From CAVQFB01 sp963711675 (lineage in GTDB: Bacteria > Acidobacteriota > Terriglobia > Terriglobales > Acidobacteriaceae), in assembly GCA_963711675.1 (NCBI GenBank), contig CAVQFB010000002.1:248001-312000 (forward strand): a stretch of 64,000 nt of DNA, written 5' to 3'. Below, piece by piece: positions 18,137-25,967 of the stretch. The position numbers were made by a program, and so were the translations under genes. A model generated the notes under the pieces. It did no database searches. It was not told the origin of the DNA and was given only the letters and a program-made list of their open reading frames with translations. Within the stretch, counting starts at the first letter, position 1. Every line of letters starts with the position of its first letter.

Positions 18137-19465
18137 TTACCGCTGCGGCGCTTCTTCCACGTCTTGTGCCTGGCTGGCGTGATTCGCCACATTCATGCTG
18201 CGCAGCACGTCGTTGGCAAAGAAGAACTTGCCATCTGCAGGCACCATCATGATCTGCAATTTGTCGGACAGCCTCTCGGCAACGATTTTGTTAATCAGCA
18301 GCGGGTTCTCTTTCAGGATCACGCCTTCGCTGCGCATGCGTTCGGCGTCGGCTACGGCAGTGACGCGAATCCGATCGGCCTCGGCCTCGGCCAGCAACTT
18401 GCGGCGCTCCATTTCGGCTTTGCTATCGATAACCTTGGCTTCGGCGGCCGCTTCTGCATTCTTGATGGTCGATTCCTTGCGCGCCTCAGCTTCCAGTTTC
18501 GACTGCTGAATCTGTTTTTCCTTCAAGGGCAGGGTGTACTGCATGGCGTCAGATTCGCCCTTCGCTTGCAGCACATGCACCTGGGCTTCACCTTCGGCCT
18601 GCTTGACCTGCTGAACCTTTGTGGCCTCGGCATCGAGTTCCGAGATCCGTACCTGCTTCTGGTGAATGTCCGTCTCCACTCCCATGCGGTCGTTTTCCTG
18701 CTCTTTCAATAACAGGGTCTCAAGCCCCTTCGCATATTCAGGCGGAAGCTGGATATCGCGCAGCATCACTTCCTTGACGACGATCCCGTCCGACGCCAGC
18801 TTCTGAGTGATGATGTCGGCCGCACGCTTCCTCACTTCTTCTCGCTTGGCCGCAAAAACATCACGGACGGTGTAGTTTGGCACCAGCTCGCGCCACGCGC
18901 TTGCAACCACCGGTGGCACGATTTCTTTCTCCACCGGCTGAGGCAGGTTGTTCTGGATGTAGTCCAGTCGCTTGGGGTCCAGGCGATAACGCACCGTGAT
19001 CGCGAGCCCTAACGGGAGGCCTTCTTTCGCCTGGACCGTGAGCGGTTGTGGCCGGTTGGCGGGGACGTTGGTCGTTTTGACCGCGTCCTCGGTGTTGCCG
19101 GTAGTGAACAACTGATCGCGCGTGTCGAATAGCGCGACGTCTTCAAGCAGAGGCGTGATGAAGTGAACGCCGGGGTAGAGCGTTCCACTCAGCGTGCCCT
19201 GCGTCTGGCTGACGCGGACGCCCGCCATCCCACTAGGTACGACTGCGAGGCTTAAGGCCAGCAACATTGGCGCCCATGCGAGCAGCGCCAGAGCCAATCC
19301 TGCGCGCCAGCGCATCTGCGGATTCTCCGGCAATGGTTCGGGCCCTCCCGCAGCCACGGCGCGCCGGTAATTCATCTCCCGGTAAGTGTCATAGGTGAGG
19401 ATTCCGACGGCCACCAGAATCATTCCGACGCCGCCCATCATGAGCAAGTGCTTTACGAACAACAT
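18137..19465 (-). CDS. SPFH/band 7 (prohibitin-like) membrane protein
   Basis: 442 residues. Two N-terminal membrane helices (about residues 5-24 and 53-78) precede an SPFH domain (VRVSQTQGTLSGTLYPGVHFITPLLEDVALFDTRDQ onwards), then a long Ala/Glu/Lys-rich coiled coil (about 255-390) of the flotillin/HflK type. SPFH proteins form large membrane rings that organise proteases or lipid domains. Spacing to the upstream microprotein gene is 17 bases, indicating one operon with it and the L,D-transpeptidase. The second helix is less usual for bacterial prohibitins. Confidence 0.88.
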   Translation of the reverse strand: MLFVKHLLMMGGVGMILVAVGILTYDTYREMNYRRAVAAGGPEPLPENPQMRWRAGLALALLAWAPMLLALSLAVVPSGMAGVRVSQTQGTLSGTLYPGVHFITPLLEDVALFDTRDQLFTTGNTEDAVKTTNVPANRPQPLTVQAKEGLPLGLAITVRYRLDPKRLDYIQNNLPQPVEKEIVPPVVASAWRELVPNYTVRDVFAAKREEVRKRAADIITQKLASDGIVVKEVMLRDIQLPPEYAKGLETLLLKEQENDRMGVETDIHQKQVRISELDAEATKVQQVKQAEGEAQVHVLQAKGESDAMQYTLPLKEKQIQQSKLEAEARKESTIKNAEAAAEAKVIDSKAEMERRKLLAEAEADRIRVTAVADAERMRSEGVILKENPLLINKIVAERLSDKLQIMMVPADGKFFFANDVLRSMNVANHASQAQDVEEAPQR

Positions 19466-19482
19466 GGCGATTCTCCTTTACT

Positions 19483-19632
19483 TCAATGTTTCTGTACCGC
19501 TCGAACCCGTTCGAGGTGGCGGCCGAAGAGGCGGAAGACTTCTCCGAAGATCAACTCCTCGACGAAGAGCGCGACCGCGAGTGAAAAGACCATTCCTGCC
19601 ATTACCGTCATTGCGGTGATTACGGATTGCAT
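19483..19632 (-). CDS. 49-residue membrane microprotein
   Basis: A short gene with one hydrophobic helix (VITAMTVMAGMVFSLAVALFV), then an acidic EE and a basic tail ending near ERVRAVQKH. The start ATG at 19632 has AAGGAG six bases upstream, a strong ribosome binding site; an ATG at 19638 overlaps that site and is less likely. It lies between L,D-transpeptidase and SPFH genes with tight spacing, so it is probably a partner or regulator of the SPFH complex. No family is recognised. Confidence 0.65.
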   Translation of the reverse strand: MQSVITAMTVMAGMVFSLAVALFVEELIFGEVFRLFGRHLERVRAVQKH

Positions 19633-19667
19633 AACCATCTCCTTGGTATGAAATTGACCACCTAACT

Positions 19668-20255
19668 TCACTGTCCACCGCCAGCGGAGGCGACCTCGGC
19701 GGACGAAGCGGCTGCCGCTGGATCTCCATCTCCGAACAAGCTGGCGATTTCGGCGTCCCGCTCGCCGTGGATCTCGACCGTGTCTCCGACTTCCATCAGG
19801 GCAAAGAGTTGCTCGACATCGCGGTTGCGCAGGCGAATGCAGCCGTGCGACGAGGCCTTGCCGATTGACTGCGGCACATTCGTGCCGTGGATGCCGTATC
19901 CCTTTTTGTTCAGACCGATCCAGCGCGTCCCGATCGGATTGCCCACTCCCGGTGGAATCACGGTGCCAGGGTGGTAGTAAGTGGGATTGTCCAGACGGTT
20001 AACGACCTGAAATTCACCGGTGGGACTAGGGCTGACATCGGCTCCAACAGCCACGGGAAAGATCCGGATTACGGTGTCGTTGTCTATGACCGCGAGCTTG
20101 CGATCCGGGATGCTGACGACGACCCGGCGCTTTCCTCGGGCGGCAGCAGCGTGCTCGGCGGTTTGTGCACTGACCGCCACAGTAAGGATCAACATACAAG
20201 CCAGTACTGCGACTCCACTTGCTGCCTTCGCCGCTGATCCGCTTTGCCTTTGCAT
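19668..20255 (-). CDS. L,D-transpeptidase (YkuD domain), exported
   Basis: 195 residues. A signal peptide or anchor (VAVLACMLILTVAVSA) is followed by the YkuD domain. The catalytic motif HGTNVPQSIGKASSHGCIRLRN (about residues 123-144) contains the conserved His and the nucleophilic Cys. The family forms 3-3 peptidoglycan cross-links or attaches proteins to the wall. It is the first gene of an operon with the microprotein and SPFH genes. The tail after the domain is Ala/Gly rich and low in complexity. Confidence 0.9.
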   Translation of the reverse strand: MQRQSGSAAKAASGVAVLACMLILTVAVSAQTAEHAAAARGKRRVVVSIPDRKLAVIDNDTVIRIFPVAVGADVSPSPTGEFQVVNRLDNPTYYHPGTVIPPGVGNPIGTRWIGLNKKGYGIHGTNVPQSIGKASSHGCIRLRNRDVEQLFALMEVGDTVEIHGERDAEIASLFGDGDPAAAASSAEVASAGGGQ

Positions 20256-20452
20256 TTCTGCCGCCTCGTGCCTTGCACTTTCCGAGAGGGCAGTCTTGCG
20301 GCCAATGGTATGTAGTTGATAAGGAATGACTTAAGGGGATGGCAAGAACGCTGAATCGTGTCTCATCACGGACGGTCGTGTCAGGACAGACACAAGATCG
20401 ATTGGGTCAGATCGGGTAGTAGTAACGGAATCTATGAACTCTCTTGGGAGGT

Positions 20453-20500
20453 GCCCGGCCCCGCCGCTGGGTGGCGGCGATGGGTTGATCGAGGCCGGGC
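20453..20500. other. Strong nested hairpin, possible structured RNA
   Basis: An outer stem GCCCGGCC (20453-20460) pairs with GGCCGGGC (20493-20500). Inside it, CGCCGC (20462-20467) pairs with GCGGCG (20474-20479) around a six-base loop. On the plus strand GTTCTTCTGGGTTTC follows, which is not a clean terminator tail. No gene ends nearby, so a terminator role is unexpected; an untranslated leader or small RNA is possible. Confidence 0.4.
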
Positions 20501-20562
20501 GTTCTTCTGGGTTTCTGTCTCGCTCGTGTTTTACGCAGTCTCTCAAACAGCGGAAACGTCTT

Positions 20563-20580
20563 CTGTGACTGCAGTCACAG
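20563..20580. promoter_or_regulatory. Perfect 18-base Crp-type palindrome
   Basis: CTGTGACTGCAGTCACAG is a perfect palindrome and contains TGTGA-N6-TCACA, the consensus core for E. coli Crp. It lies about 245 bases before the ferredoxin start and 308 bases from the L,D-transpeptidase start. Crp/Fnr-family proteins with this half-site specificity are widespread; the regulator itself is not in the window. Confidence 0.6.
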
Positions 20581-20736
20581 TATCCCTGTGGATAACAAAA
20601 AGTCCGCGTCCACCAAGTGATTTTCCATTCACCGGCGCCTAACCGAGCTCTTCTTTCGCCGGAGCAGTTCTGCATTCGCCAGCGCTCGAGCTGCATTTCT
20701 GGGACTGTCGAGCCAGTGTTATCTAACCCGCCGCTC

Positions 20737-20750
20737 GTGACCTGCATCAC
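20737..20750. promoter_or_regulatory. Crp/Fnr-type site at the ferredoxin promoter
   Basis: GTGA CCTGCA TCAC is centred at 20743.5. A TACTCT -10-like hexamer at 20773-20778 lies where a class II activated promoter would have it, giving a start near 20785 with the site centred near -41.5. The ferredoxin ATG is 73 bases after the site, nearly the same distance as in the arginine-cluster copy at 23465-23478. Confidence 0.55.
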
Positions 20751-20822
20751 CGCCACGACCGCACCGGCTCGCTACTCTTTAAGCGAAATTCATCATCTGC
20801 TTGCGCGAGGAGAACGACCGCC

Positions 20823-21074
20823 ATGGCCTATGTCATCACCGATTCCTGCATTAAAGATGAGCTTTGTGTCGATGTCTGCCCCACCGACTGCATTCACCCC
20901 AAGAAAGATGAGCCGGCTTTCGAGGCCGCCACCCAGCTCTATGTCGACCCCAATGGCTGCATCGATTGTGGAGCCTGCGTGCCGGTGTGCACCTCGGACT
21001 CGATTCTTCCGATCGATGATCTCGCTGAAGCGCAGAAGGTTTTTATCGAGAAGAATGCCAGCTTCTACAACTGA
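20823..21074 (+). CDS. Seven-iron-type ferredoxin
   Basis: 83 residues with eight cysteines: C9, C15, C19 and C23, then C46, C49, C52 and C56. The second set is the usual CxxCxxCxxxC, and C19 is followed by Pro. The pattern matches [3Fe-4S][4Fe-4S] ferredoxins such as Azotobacter FdI or mycobacterial FdxC, except that the first spacing is C-x5-C rather than C-x7-C. It is a cytoplasmic one- or two-electron carrier. A good ribosome binding site (GAGGAGAA) precedes the ATG, and a Crp/Fnr-type site lies at the expected promoter position. Confidence 0.9.
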   Translation: MAYVITDSCIKDELCVDVCPTDCIHPKKDEPAFEAATQLYVDPNGCIDCGACVPVCTSDSILPIDDLAEAQKVFIEKNASFYN

Positions 21075-21146
21075 TAGGCCTGGCGACCGTACGGCAGTTT
21101 TATTTGACATTCGGGGCGGCCCATTCTAAGGTGCCGCTCTGCGGTT

Positions 21147-22235
21147 ATGAATGTCATCAAAGCCAGCCGGCATTTCGAGAAGTGGCTGGGCCAACACACC
21201 CACCTCGTTGCTTCTGATCTGCGCCTGAAACACAAGTTCATGGCGCAGGCTCCCTTTCCTTTTTTCCGCGCGACCTTCTACCGCTGGGTCCAGCTTTGGC
21301 CTCAGATTTGTCCTGACCTGGCGAAGGCGCCGCATCTTCTTGCGGTTGGCGACCTTCACATCGAGAACTTCGGCACCTGGCGCGACCTGGAGGGCCGGCT
21401 GATCTGGGGCGTAAACGACTTTGACGAGGCTTACACGCTGGCCTACACGATCGACCTGGTGCGTGTGGCGGCGAGTGCTCTCCTGGCCGCGGAAGGTGGC
21501 CACCTTAGGTTCAAACCCAAGGAGGGATGCGATGCCATCCTCGAGGGTTATCGAAACTCGCTGAAGGGGGGCGGCGAGCCCTTCGTTTTGGCCGAAAATC
21601 ATAAGTGGATGCGAGTGATCGCCGAGAATGAGTTACGCGACCCGATTCGTTTCTGGGGCAAGATGGACAGGTTACCAACCTTCCAGGGCGAAATCCCGGT
21701 TAGTGCGCGGGAAGGGCTGGAACATCTCCTGCCGGGACCAGGAATCAAATATCGGGTGGCACACCGGACGGCCGGTTTAGGCAGCCTTGGCCACATGCGG
21801 TTTGTCGCTCTGGCGGAGTGGCACGGCGGGTACGTCGCGCGAGAGGCGAAAGCGCTGGTGCCTTCTTCGGTTTATTGGGCCAATGGTGATCAGGGACCGT
21901 CCGAAATCCTGTGCCAGCCGATCATCAGCAACGCGGTGCGTTGTCTCGACCCGTTCGTCCATGTCCGAGGCAAGTGGATTGTCCGCCGTCTGGGCCCCTA
22001 CTGTTCGCGGATTGGCCTGGATACGCTGAAAGCGGAGGGGTGGGAGTTGCGGCTGCTCGAAGCCATGGGATGGGAAACCGCCAACATCCATCTGGGTTCC
22101 CGCAATGCGGTGGCGAACGTTAGGTCGCATCTGAAGAAGCTCAAACCCGGCTGGCTTTACGGCGCCGCGCAGGAAATGCTTCAGGCCGTCATGAAAGACT
22201 GGCGTGCGTGGAGCAAGGGGTGGTCCGACCGGTAG
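21147..22235 (+). CDS. DUF2252 family protein
   Basis: 362 residues. The signature GDLHIENFGTWRDLEGRLIWGVNDFDEA (about residues 68-95) identifies DUF2252, a kinase-like-fold family of unknown function. The Asp residues in GDLHxENFG and NDFDEA resemble the catalytic loop and metal-binding region of aminoglycoside phosphotransferase-like enzymes. It starts 72 bases after the ferredoxin gene and may be co-transcribed. No substrate is known. Confidence 0.85.
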   Translation: MNVIKASRHFEKWLGQHTHLVASDLRLKHKFMAQAPFPFFRATFYRWVQLWPQICPDLAKAPHLLAVGDLHIENFGTWRDLEGRLIWGVNDFDEAYTLAYTIDLVRVAASALLAAEGGHLRFKPKEGCDAILEGYRNSLKGGGEPFVLAENHKWMRVIAENELRDPIRFWGKMDRLPTFQGEIPVSAREGLEHLLPGPGIKYRVAHRTAGLGSLGHMRFVALAEWHGGYVAREAKALVPSSVYWANGDQGPSEILCQPIISNAVRCLDPFVHVRGKWIVRRLGPYCSRIGLDTLKAEGWELRLLEAMGWETANIHLGSRNAVANVRSHLKKLKPGWLYGAAQEMLQAVMKDWRAWSKGWSDR

Positions 22236-22246
22236 AAGCTGGAGAC

Positions 22247-22732
22247 TCAAACCGTCACGAACTCATCCTCCTCCCGACTTTTTGGCGTGTCGATGACGAT
22301 GGATTTGGGCTGCATGGCTTCGAGGAGGGCTTCCAATATCGTCGAGAGGGAACGTGGATTCTCTTCCAGCACACGTTCCAGGCTCTCGCGATGCACAGCC
22401 AATTCGCCGATCAGGTGGGTGGTCACATCTTCGGGACACACTGGATCGGTGTCGGGAGAAACCGGAGGGTGGCTCTCGCCTTTCCAGGCGACCTCTCCGG
22501 CGCAGGCGAACGGGTAGGAAAGGCTCCCAGTGACCATCCAGTGGGCCACTAGCTCCTGGACATGTTTTGGACTGCACAAGCAATGTGCGCCTTCCCGCTT
22601 GGCTAGTCTTTCACTCCAATGCAGGACCTTCAGGCGGTCCAGCCACGTGTCCTCGACCAGCAGGAACCAGCCGGGCTGGCCGGTTTTCTCGTCCCCACAG
22701 ATGGAACAAGCAAAGCTCCCCAGTGAATTCAT
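22247..22732 (-). CDS. Cys-rich hypothetical protein
   Basis: 161 residues. The N terminus carries CSICGDEK, and HCLCSPKHVQELVAHW follows in the middle, consistent with a zinc site. The C-terminal half is acidic and helical. I do not recognise a family. It lies 12 bases downstream of the zinc-ribbon gene on the same strand and converges on the DUF2252 gene, ending 11 bases from it. Confidence 0.6.
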   Translation of the reverse strand: MNSLGSFACSICGDEKTGQPGWFLLVEDTWLDRLKVLHWSERLAKREGAHCLCSPKHVQELVAHWMVTGSLSYPFACAGEVAWKGESHPPVSPDTDPVCPEDVTTHLIGELAVHRESLERVLEENPRSLSTILEALLEAMQPKSIVIDTPKSREEDEFVTV

Positions 22733-22744
22733 GTTTGTCCTCTC

Positions 22745-23161
22745 TTACGATGGATTGAATGTTGTGACCCGCTTGGGCGTGGCAGCCTTGCCCAGAGACT
22801 CCGAGCCGGCCTGGGGGAGCATGGTTACGACCTTTTTACCCAATCCCCCGGGTAGAGGAACGATGATCATCCCCTCGTTTCTGTCGAATACCAGGGTCAC
22901 AAAGGGAGCGCACTCGTCACAAAGCCAGTAGTGCTCGACATGACGGGTATGTCTTCGCGCCCGGCTCGACCCCTGTTCTCGAGAGTCAGCAAGGCGCTTC
23001 GTCTCGACCTGAAAGAGTTTTCCCTCGCGCAGACGGCGAAAAAGATTTGGGCAAGCTGGGTTGGCGCATTTATGGAGCATTTCGTGCCTCTTCCGCCGAG
23101 GTAGAGCCGAATCGTCCCATTGAGTGATTAGTTCCCGGAGAAGCCGATCTCGTGCACGCAC
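22745..23161 (-). CDS. Small zinc-ribbon protein
   Basis: Up to 138 residues. CANPACPNLFRRLREGKLFQVE (about residues 32-53) and WLCDECAPF (about 79-87) make a four-cysteine zinc ribbon. The start could also be the internal ATG at MLHKCANPAC, because the first 25 residues are basic and poorly conserved in appearance. Similar small proteins occur in many copies in acidobacterial genomes as far as I recall. Function is unknown; nucleic-acid or protein binding is likely for such a ribbon. Confidence 0.6.
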   Translation of the reverse strand: MRARDRLLRELITQWDDSALPRRKRHEMLHKCANPACPNLFRRLREGKLFQVETKRLADSREQGSSRARRHTRHVEHYWLCDECAPFVTLVFDRNEGMIIVPLPGGLGKKVVTMLPQAGSESLGKAATPKRVTTFNPS

Positions 23162-23295
23162 ACTGCCGAAAATCGTGCACGCCGAAAAGGAGTCTGAGTG
23201 TGCTAGCAGACTATAGCTTGGAGAAAAACTTTACCGAGGAGTCATACCTCTGAGCTGGCTAGGCTGCCGAGAGCTTGTCAGCGTTGCCGAGGCAT

Positions 23296-23342
23296 CGTCA
23301 AGTTAGTCGTCACGATTGCCACACAATCGCTTGACGCGACTA
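23296..23342. other. Interleaved inverted repeats, pseudoknot-like order
   Basis: Six blocks occur in the order A B C C' A' B'. CGTCAAG (23296-23302) pairs with CTTGACG (23330-23336); TAGTCG (23304-23309) pairs with CGACTA (23337-23342); CGATTG (23313-23318) pairs with CAATCG (23324-23329) around CCACA. A-A' and B-B' cross, so as RNA they would be alternative stems or a pseudoknot. Read on the minus strand the element lies about 135-180 bases before the zinc-ribbon start. Confidence 0.4.
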
Positions 23343-23464
23343 CTGGCAGTTTCGGTTCGAGCCGGTCTAAATAGGGATATCCGAGAATCGAACTATCTCG
23401 CCAGCTAAGTGCGTGTAGCCCTGCTCAAGACTCACAGCACGACGTTTATCGCTCACACCTGCTT

Positions 23465-23478
23465 GTGACGGCTCTCAC
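23465..23478. promoter_or_regulatory. Crp/Fnr-type site upstream of the arginine cluster
   Basis: GTGA CGGCTC TCAC, preceded by T, is centred at 23471.5 and lies 72 bases before the first start codon of the cluster. The spacing to the start codon is almost identical to that of the ferredoxin site. A possible -10 box (CATACA, 23504-23509) lies roughly where class II activation would need it. Confidence 0.5.
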
Positions 23479-23549
23479 TGCCTGAGGGCTGGTCCAAGAA
23501 GATCATACAAAGTTAAAGCAAGTGGTGCGTCTAAATGGGGTGATCCAAC

Positions 23550-24893
23550 ATGAAGAATGTCCTGATTCTGGGAGCCGCCGGCAGAGACTTTCATAACTTC
23601 AACGTTGTATTCCGCAACAATCCTGACTATCACGTTATCGCGTTTACGGCGACACAGATACCCGATATTGCCAACCGAAGTTATCCTGCCGAACTATCAG
23701 GGCCGCTATACCCCGCGGGTATCGCTATCGCCGAGGAGCAGGATCTTGAAAAGCTCGTGCGCGAGCACCACATCGATATTGTCGTTTTTTCCTACAGTGA
23801 CGTTGCGCACACCACCTTGATGCATCTCGCGTCGCGCTCGGTGGCAGCAGGCGCCGATTTCTGGCTGCTCGGGGCTGAACATACGCAGCTGAAGTCCCGC
23901 ATGCCGGTCGTCTCAATCTGTGCTGTCCGGACCGGGTGCGGCAAGAGCCCTGTCTCTCGCCTTGTGGCTGCGGAGCTTCGCCGTTTGGGCTGGAAGCCGG
24001 TAGTCATCCGGCACCCCATGCCCTACGGTGACCTTGCCGCTCAGGCCGTGCAGCGCTTTGCCACCCTGGAAGACCTGGAGCGTAACCAGTGCACGATTGA
24101 AGAACGCGAAGAGTACGAGCCCCATATTCAGCACGGCACGGTCGTCTACGCCGGAGTGGACTACGAGAAGATCCTGCGGCAGGCAGAAAAAGAAGCCGAC
24201 ATCATTCTTTGGGATGGCGGCAACAATGACACGCCGTTCTATGCCGCGGATCTGGAAATCGTGGTCGCTGACCCGCATCGTGCCGGCCACGAACTGGCGT
24301 ACTATCCCGGCGAAGTCAACCTCCGCCGCGGTCAGATCATCATCATCAACAAAGTGGACACGGCTGCTCGGAAGGATGTAGAGACTGTCCGCCAGAACAT
24401 CCTGCTGAACAATCCCAAGGCTCGCATCGTAGAAATGGCTTGCCGCGTCTCTGTTCCATCCCCGGCATTAGTCAAGGGGAAGCAGGTTCTGGTCGTGGAG
24501 GATGGCCCCACGCTCACGCATGGCGAGATGCCGTACGGCGCCGGGGTCGTGGCGGCTCGTCAGTGCGAAGCGGCAGAGTTGGTCGACCCGCGGCCTTACG
24601 CTGTCGGTTCCATCCGGACGACGTTTGCTCACTATTCCCACTTGACCAGCCTTCTGCCGGCTATGGGGTATAGCGCCACCCAGCGTCACGAGCTTGAGGA
24701 GACCATCCGGCGGACCCCGTGCGATTTGGTGGTCGTGGCTACTCCGATTGATCTGGCGCACGTGATCAAAATCGATAAGCCGAGCGTTCGAGTCAGCTAT
24801 GAGGTCGAGGACCTGAACAAGCGCGGACTGGTCGATGCCCTCGAAGAGTTCTCACAGAAGCATCAGCCGGAACTTACAGGAGCGATCCTATGA
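23550..24893 (+). CDS. Cyclic 2,3-diphosphoglycerate synthetase homologue (COG2403-type GTPase)
   Basis: 447 residues. The N terminus (KNVLILGAAGRDFHNFN) is a Rossmann-like strand-loop. A P-loop, CAVRTGCGKSPVSR, is at about residues 124-137. IIIINKVDTA (about 269-278) matches a G4-like NKxD guanine-binding motif. The overall pattern is that of archaeal cyclic 2,3-diphosphoglycerate synthetase (CpgS, Methanothermus fervidus), which closes 2,3-diphosphoglycerate with ATP. Bacterial homologues are uncharacterised to my knowledge. It opens a cluster of carbamoyl-phosphate enzymes, with a four-base ATGA overlap with the next gene, so its true substrate may be linked to arginine or energy metabolism. 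Confidence 0.85.
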   Translation: MKNVLILGAAGRDFHNFNVVFRNNPDYHVIAFTATQIPDIANRSYPAELSGPLYPAGIAIAEEQDLEKLVREHHIDIVVFSYSDVAHTTLMHLASRSVAAGADFWLLGAEHTQLKSRMPVVSICAVRTGCGKSPVSRLVAAELRRLGWKPVVIRHPMPYGDLAAQAVQRFATLEDLERNQCTIEEREEYEPHIQHGTVVYAGVDYEKILRQAEKEADIILWDGGNNDTPFYAADLEIVVADPHRAGHELAYYPGEVNLRRGQIIIINKVDTAARKDVETVRQNILLNNPKARIVEMACRVSVPSPALVKGKQVLVVEDGPTLTHGEMPYGAGVVAARQCEAAELVDPRPYAVGSIRTTFAHYSHLTSLLPAMGYSATQRHELEETIRRTPCDLVVVATPIDLAHVIKIDKPSVRVSYEVEDLNKRGLVDALEEFSQKHQPELTGAIL

Positions 24894-25852
24894 GAGGCCC
24901 CAGCGACTTTGTCTCGATTCGAGACTTTTCGCCGCAACAAATTCGGCACTTGCTCGAGCTGGCGTGGGAGCTGAAGAACCATCCGGCGGCTTACACGAGT
25001 GTGCTGAAGGGCAAGACGCTGGCTCTGATCTTCGAGAAACCTTCCCTTCGTACACGCGTCACGTTTGACGTAGGCATTCACCAGTTGGGCGGCTTCTCCA
25101 TTTATCTATCGCCAGCAGAGATCAATCTGGGCAAGCGCGAGTCCGTCTACGACGTCGCAAAGAACCTGGAACGCATGGTGCAGGGCATCATGGTCCGCAC
25201 CTTCGCGCACGAAATCGTCGAGCAGATGGCTCAGTATGCCTGCATTCCGGTTATCAACGGCCTCACAGACTACAGCCACCCATGCCAGGCGATGGCCGAC
25301 TATCTGACCATGCTCGAGATCAAGGGAAGAATAAGAGACCTGAAGGTCGCTTTCATCGGTGACGGCAACAACGTGGCCCACTCCCTGATGTTTGCCGGTG
25401 CACAGCTCGGCGCTAACGTCTGGGTTGCGACTCCCAGCGGCTACGAACCCAAGGCAGACGCTGTCGAGTGGGCGAAGCAACGGGCTGCGGAAACCGGCGG
25501 ACCACCTGCACCATCACCAACGACCCCGTGAGAAGCAGCCGCCAATGCGGACGTCATCTACACCGATGTCTGGACCAGCATGGGGCAGGAGTCCGAAGCG
25601 GAAGAGCGATGGCACACGTTTCTGCCGTATCAGGTGAATGCTGAGCTGATGGCGCGAGCCAAGCCCGACGCGATTTTCATGCACTGTTTGCCGGCTCACC
25701 GGGGTGACGAAGTCACAGATGAGGTCATTGATTCTCCGCACTCCTTCGTCTTTCAGCAAGCGGAGAACCGGCTGCATGCGCAGAAGGCAATCATGCTGGA
25801 ACTGATGAAGGATGTAACCCTTGAGCCGTTGCGCGAACTGGTGGTTCCGTGA
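24890..25852 (+). CDS. Ornithine carbamoyltransferase, two compensating frame errors
   Basis: 321 codons. The ornithine-site motifs are HPCQAMADYL, DVWTSMGQE and HCLPAHRGDEV. The carbamoyl-phosphate loop reads FEKPSLRTRVTFDVG, with Leu where STRTR usually has Thr. Between about 25500 and 25531 the frame shifts by one base and returns, creating an in-frame TGA at 25529-25531; reading through in the right frame restores TCTITNDP and EAAANADVIYTDVW. I regard this as sequence error. In this cluster it most likely works in the catabolic direction, citrulline plus phosphate to ornithine and carbamoyl phosphate, but an anabolic ArgF role is possible. Confidence 0.85.
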
Positions 25853-25890
25853 GTCGGTGCACGCGTGAAGGAAGTTGTCGAGAGTGAGAC

Positions 25891-25955
25891 GTCAGCAGTC
25901 AGCGGTGACAGAGACGTTGTCCGTCTGTCCGGGAGAAAGAGGGCTGACTCCTGAC
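25891..25955. repeat. Imperfect inverted repeat between OTCase and carbamate kinase
   Basis: GTCAGCAGTCAGC (25891-25903) pairs with GCTGACTCCTGAC (25943-25955) with one mismatch. Inside, GACAGA (25907-25912) pairs with TCTGTC (25924-25929). The 115-base gap is the largest in this tightly packed cluster. The element could be an mRNA processing or attenuation stem, or a small repeat of the GTCAGCAGTCAGC type. The A of the carbamate kinase ATG is 13 bases downstream. Confidence 0.5.
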
Positions 25956-25967
25956 GGCTAGGCTTCG

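Larger units (their letters stand above)
20256..20822. other. 567-base divergent intergenic region with regulatory palindromes
   Basis: No convincing gene is present between the divergent L,D-transpeptidase and ferredoxin genes. The region holds a GTGTC-N6-GACAC repeat at 20378-20393, a strong nested hairpin at 20453-20500, a perfect 18-base Crp-like palindrome at 20563-20580 and a second GTGA-N6-TCAC site at 20737-20750. These are listed separately. Its length and structure suggest regulation of both flanking genes or an unrecognised small RNA. Confidence 0.6.
23162..23549. other. 388-base divergent intergenic region, arginine-cluster promoter
   Basis: No gene is seen. The region contains an unusual set of interleaved inverted repeats at 23296-23342 and a Crp/Fnr-type site at 23465-23478. 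A CATACA hexamer at 23504-23509 is a possible -10 box for rightward transcription toward the diphosphoglycerate synthetase homologue. The left end must hold the promoter of the zinc-ribbon gene pair. Confidence 0.55.
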
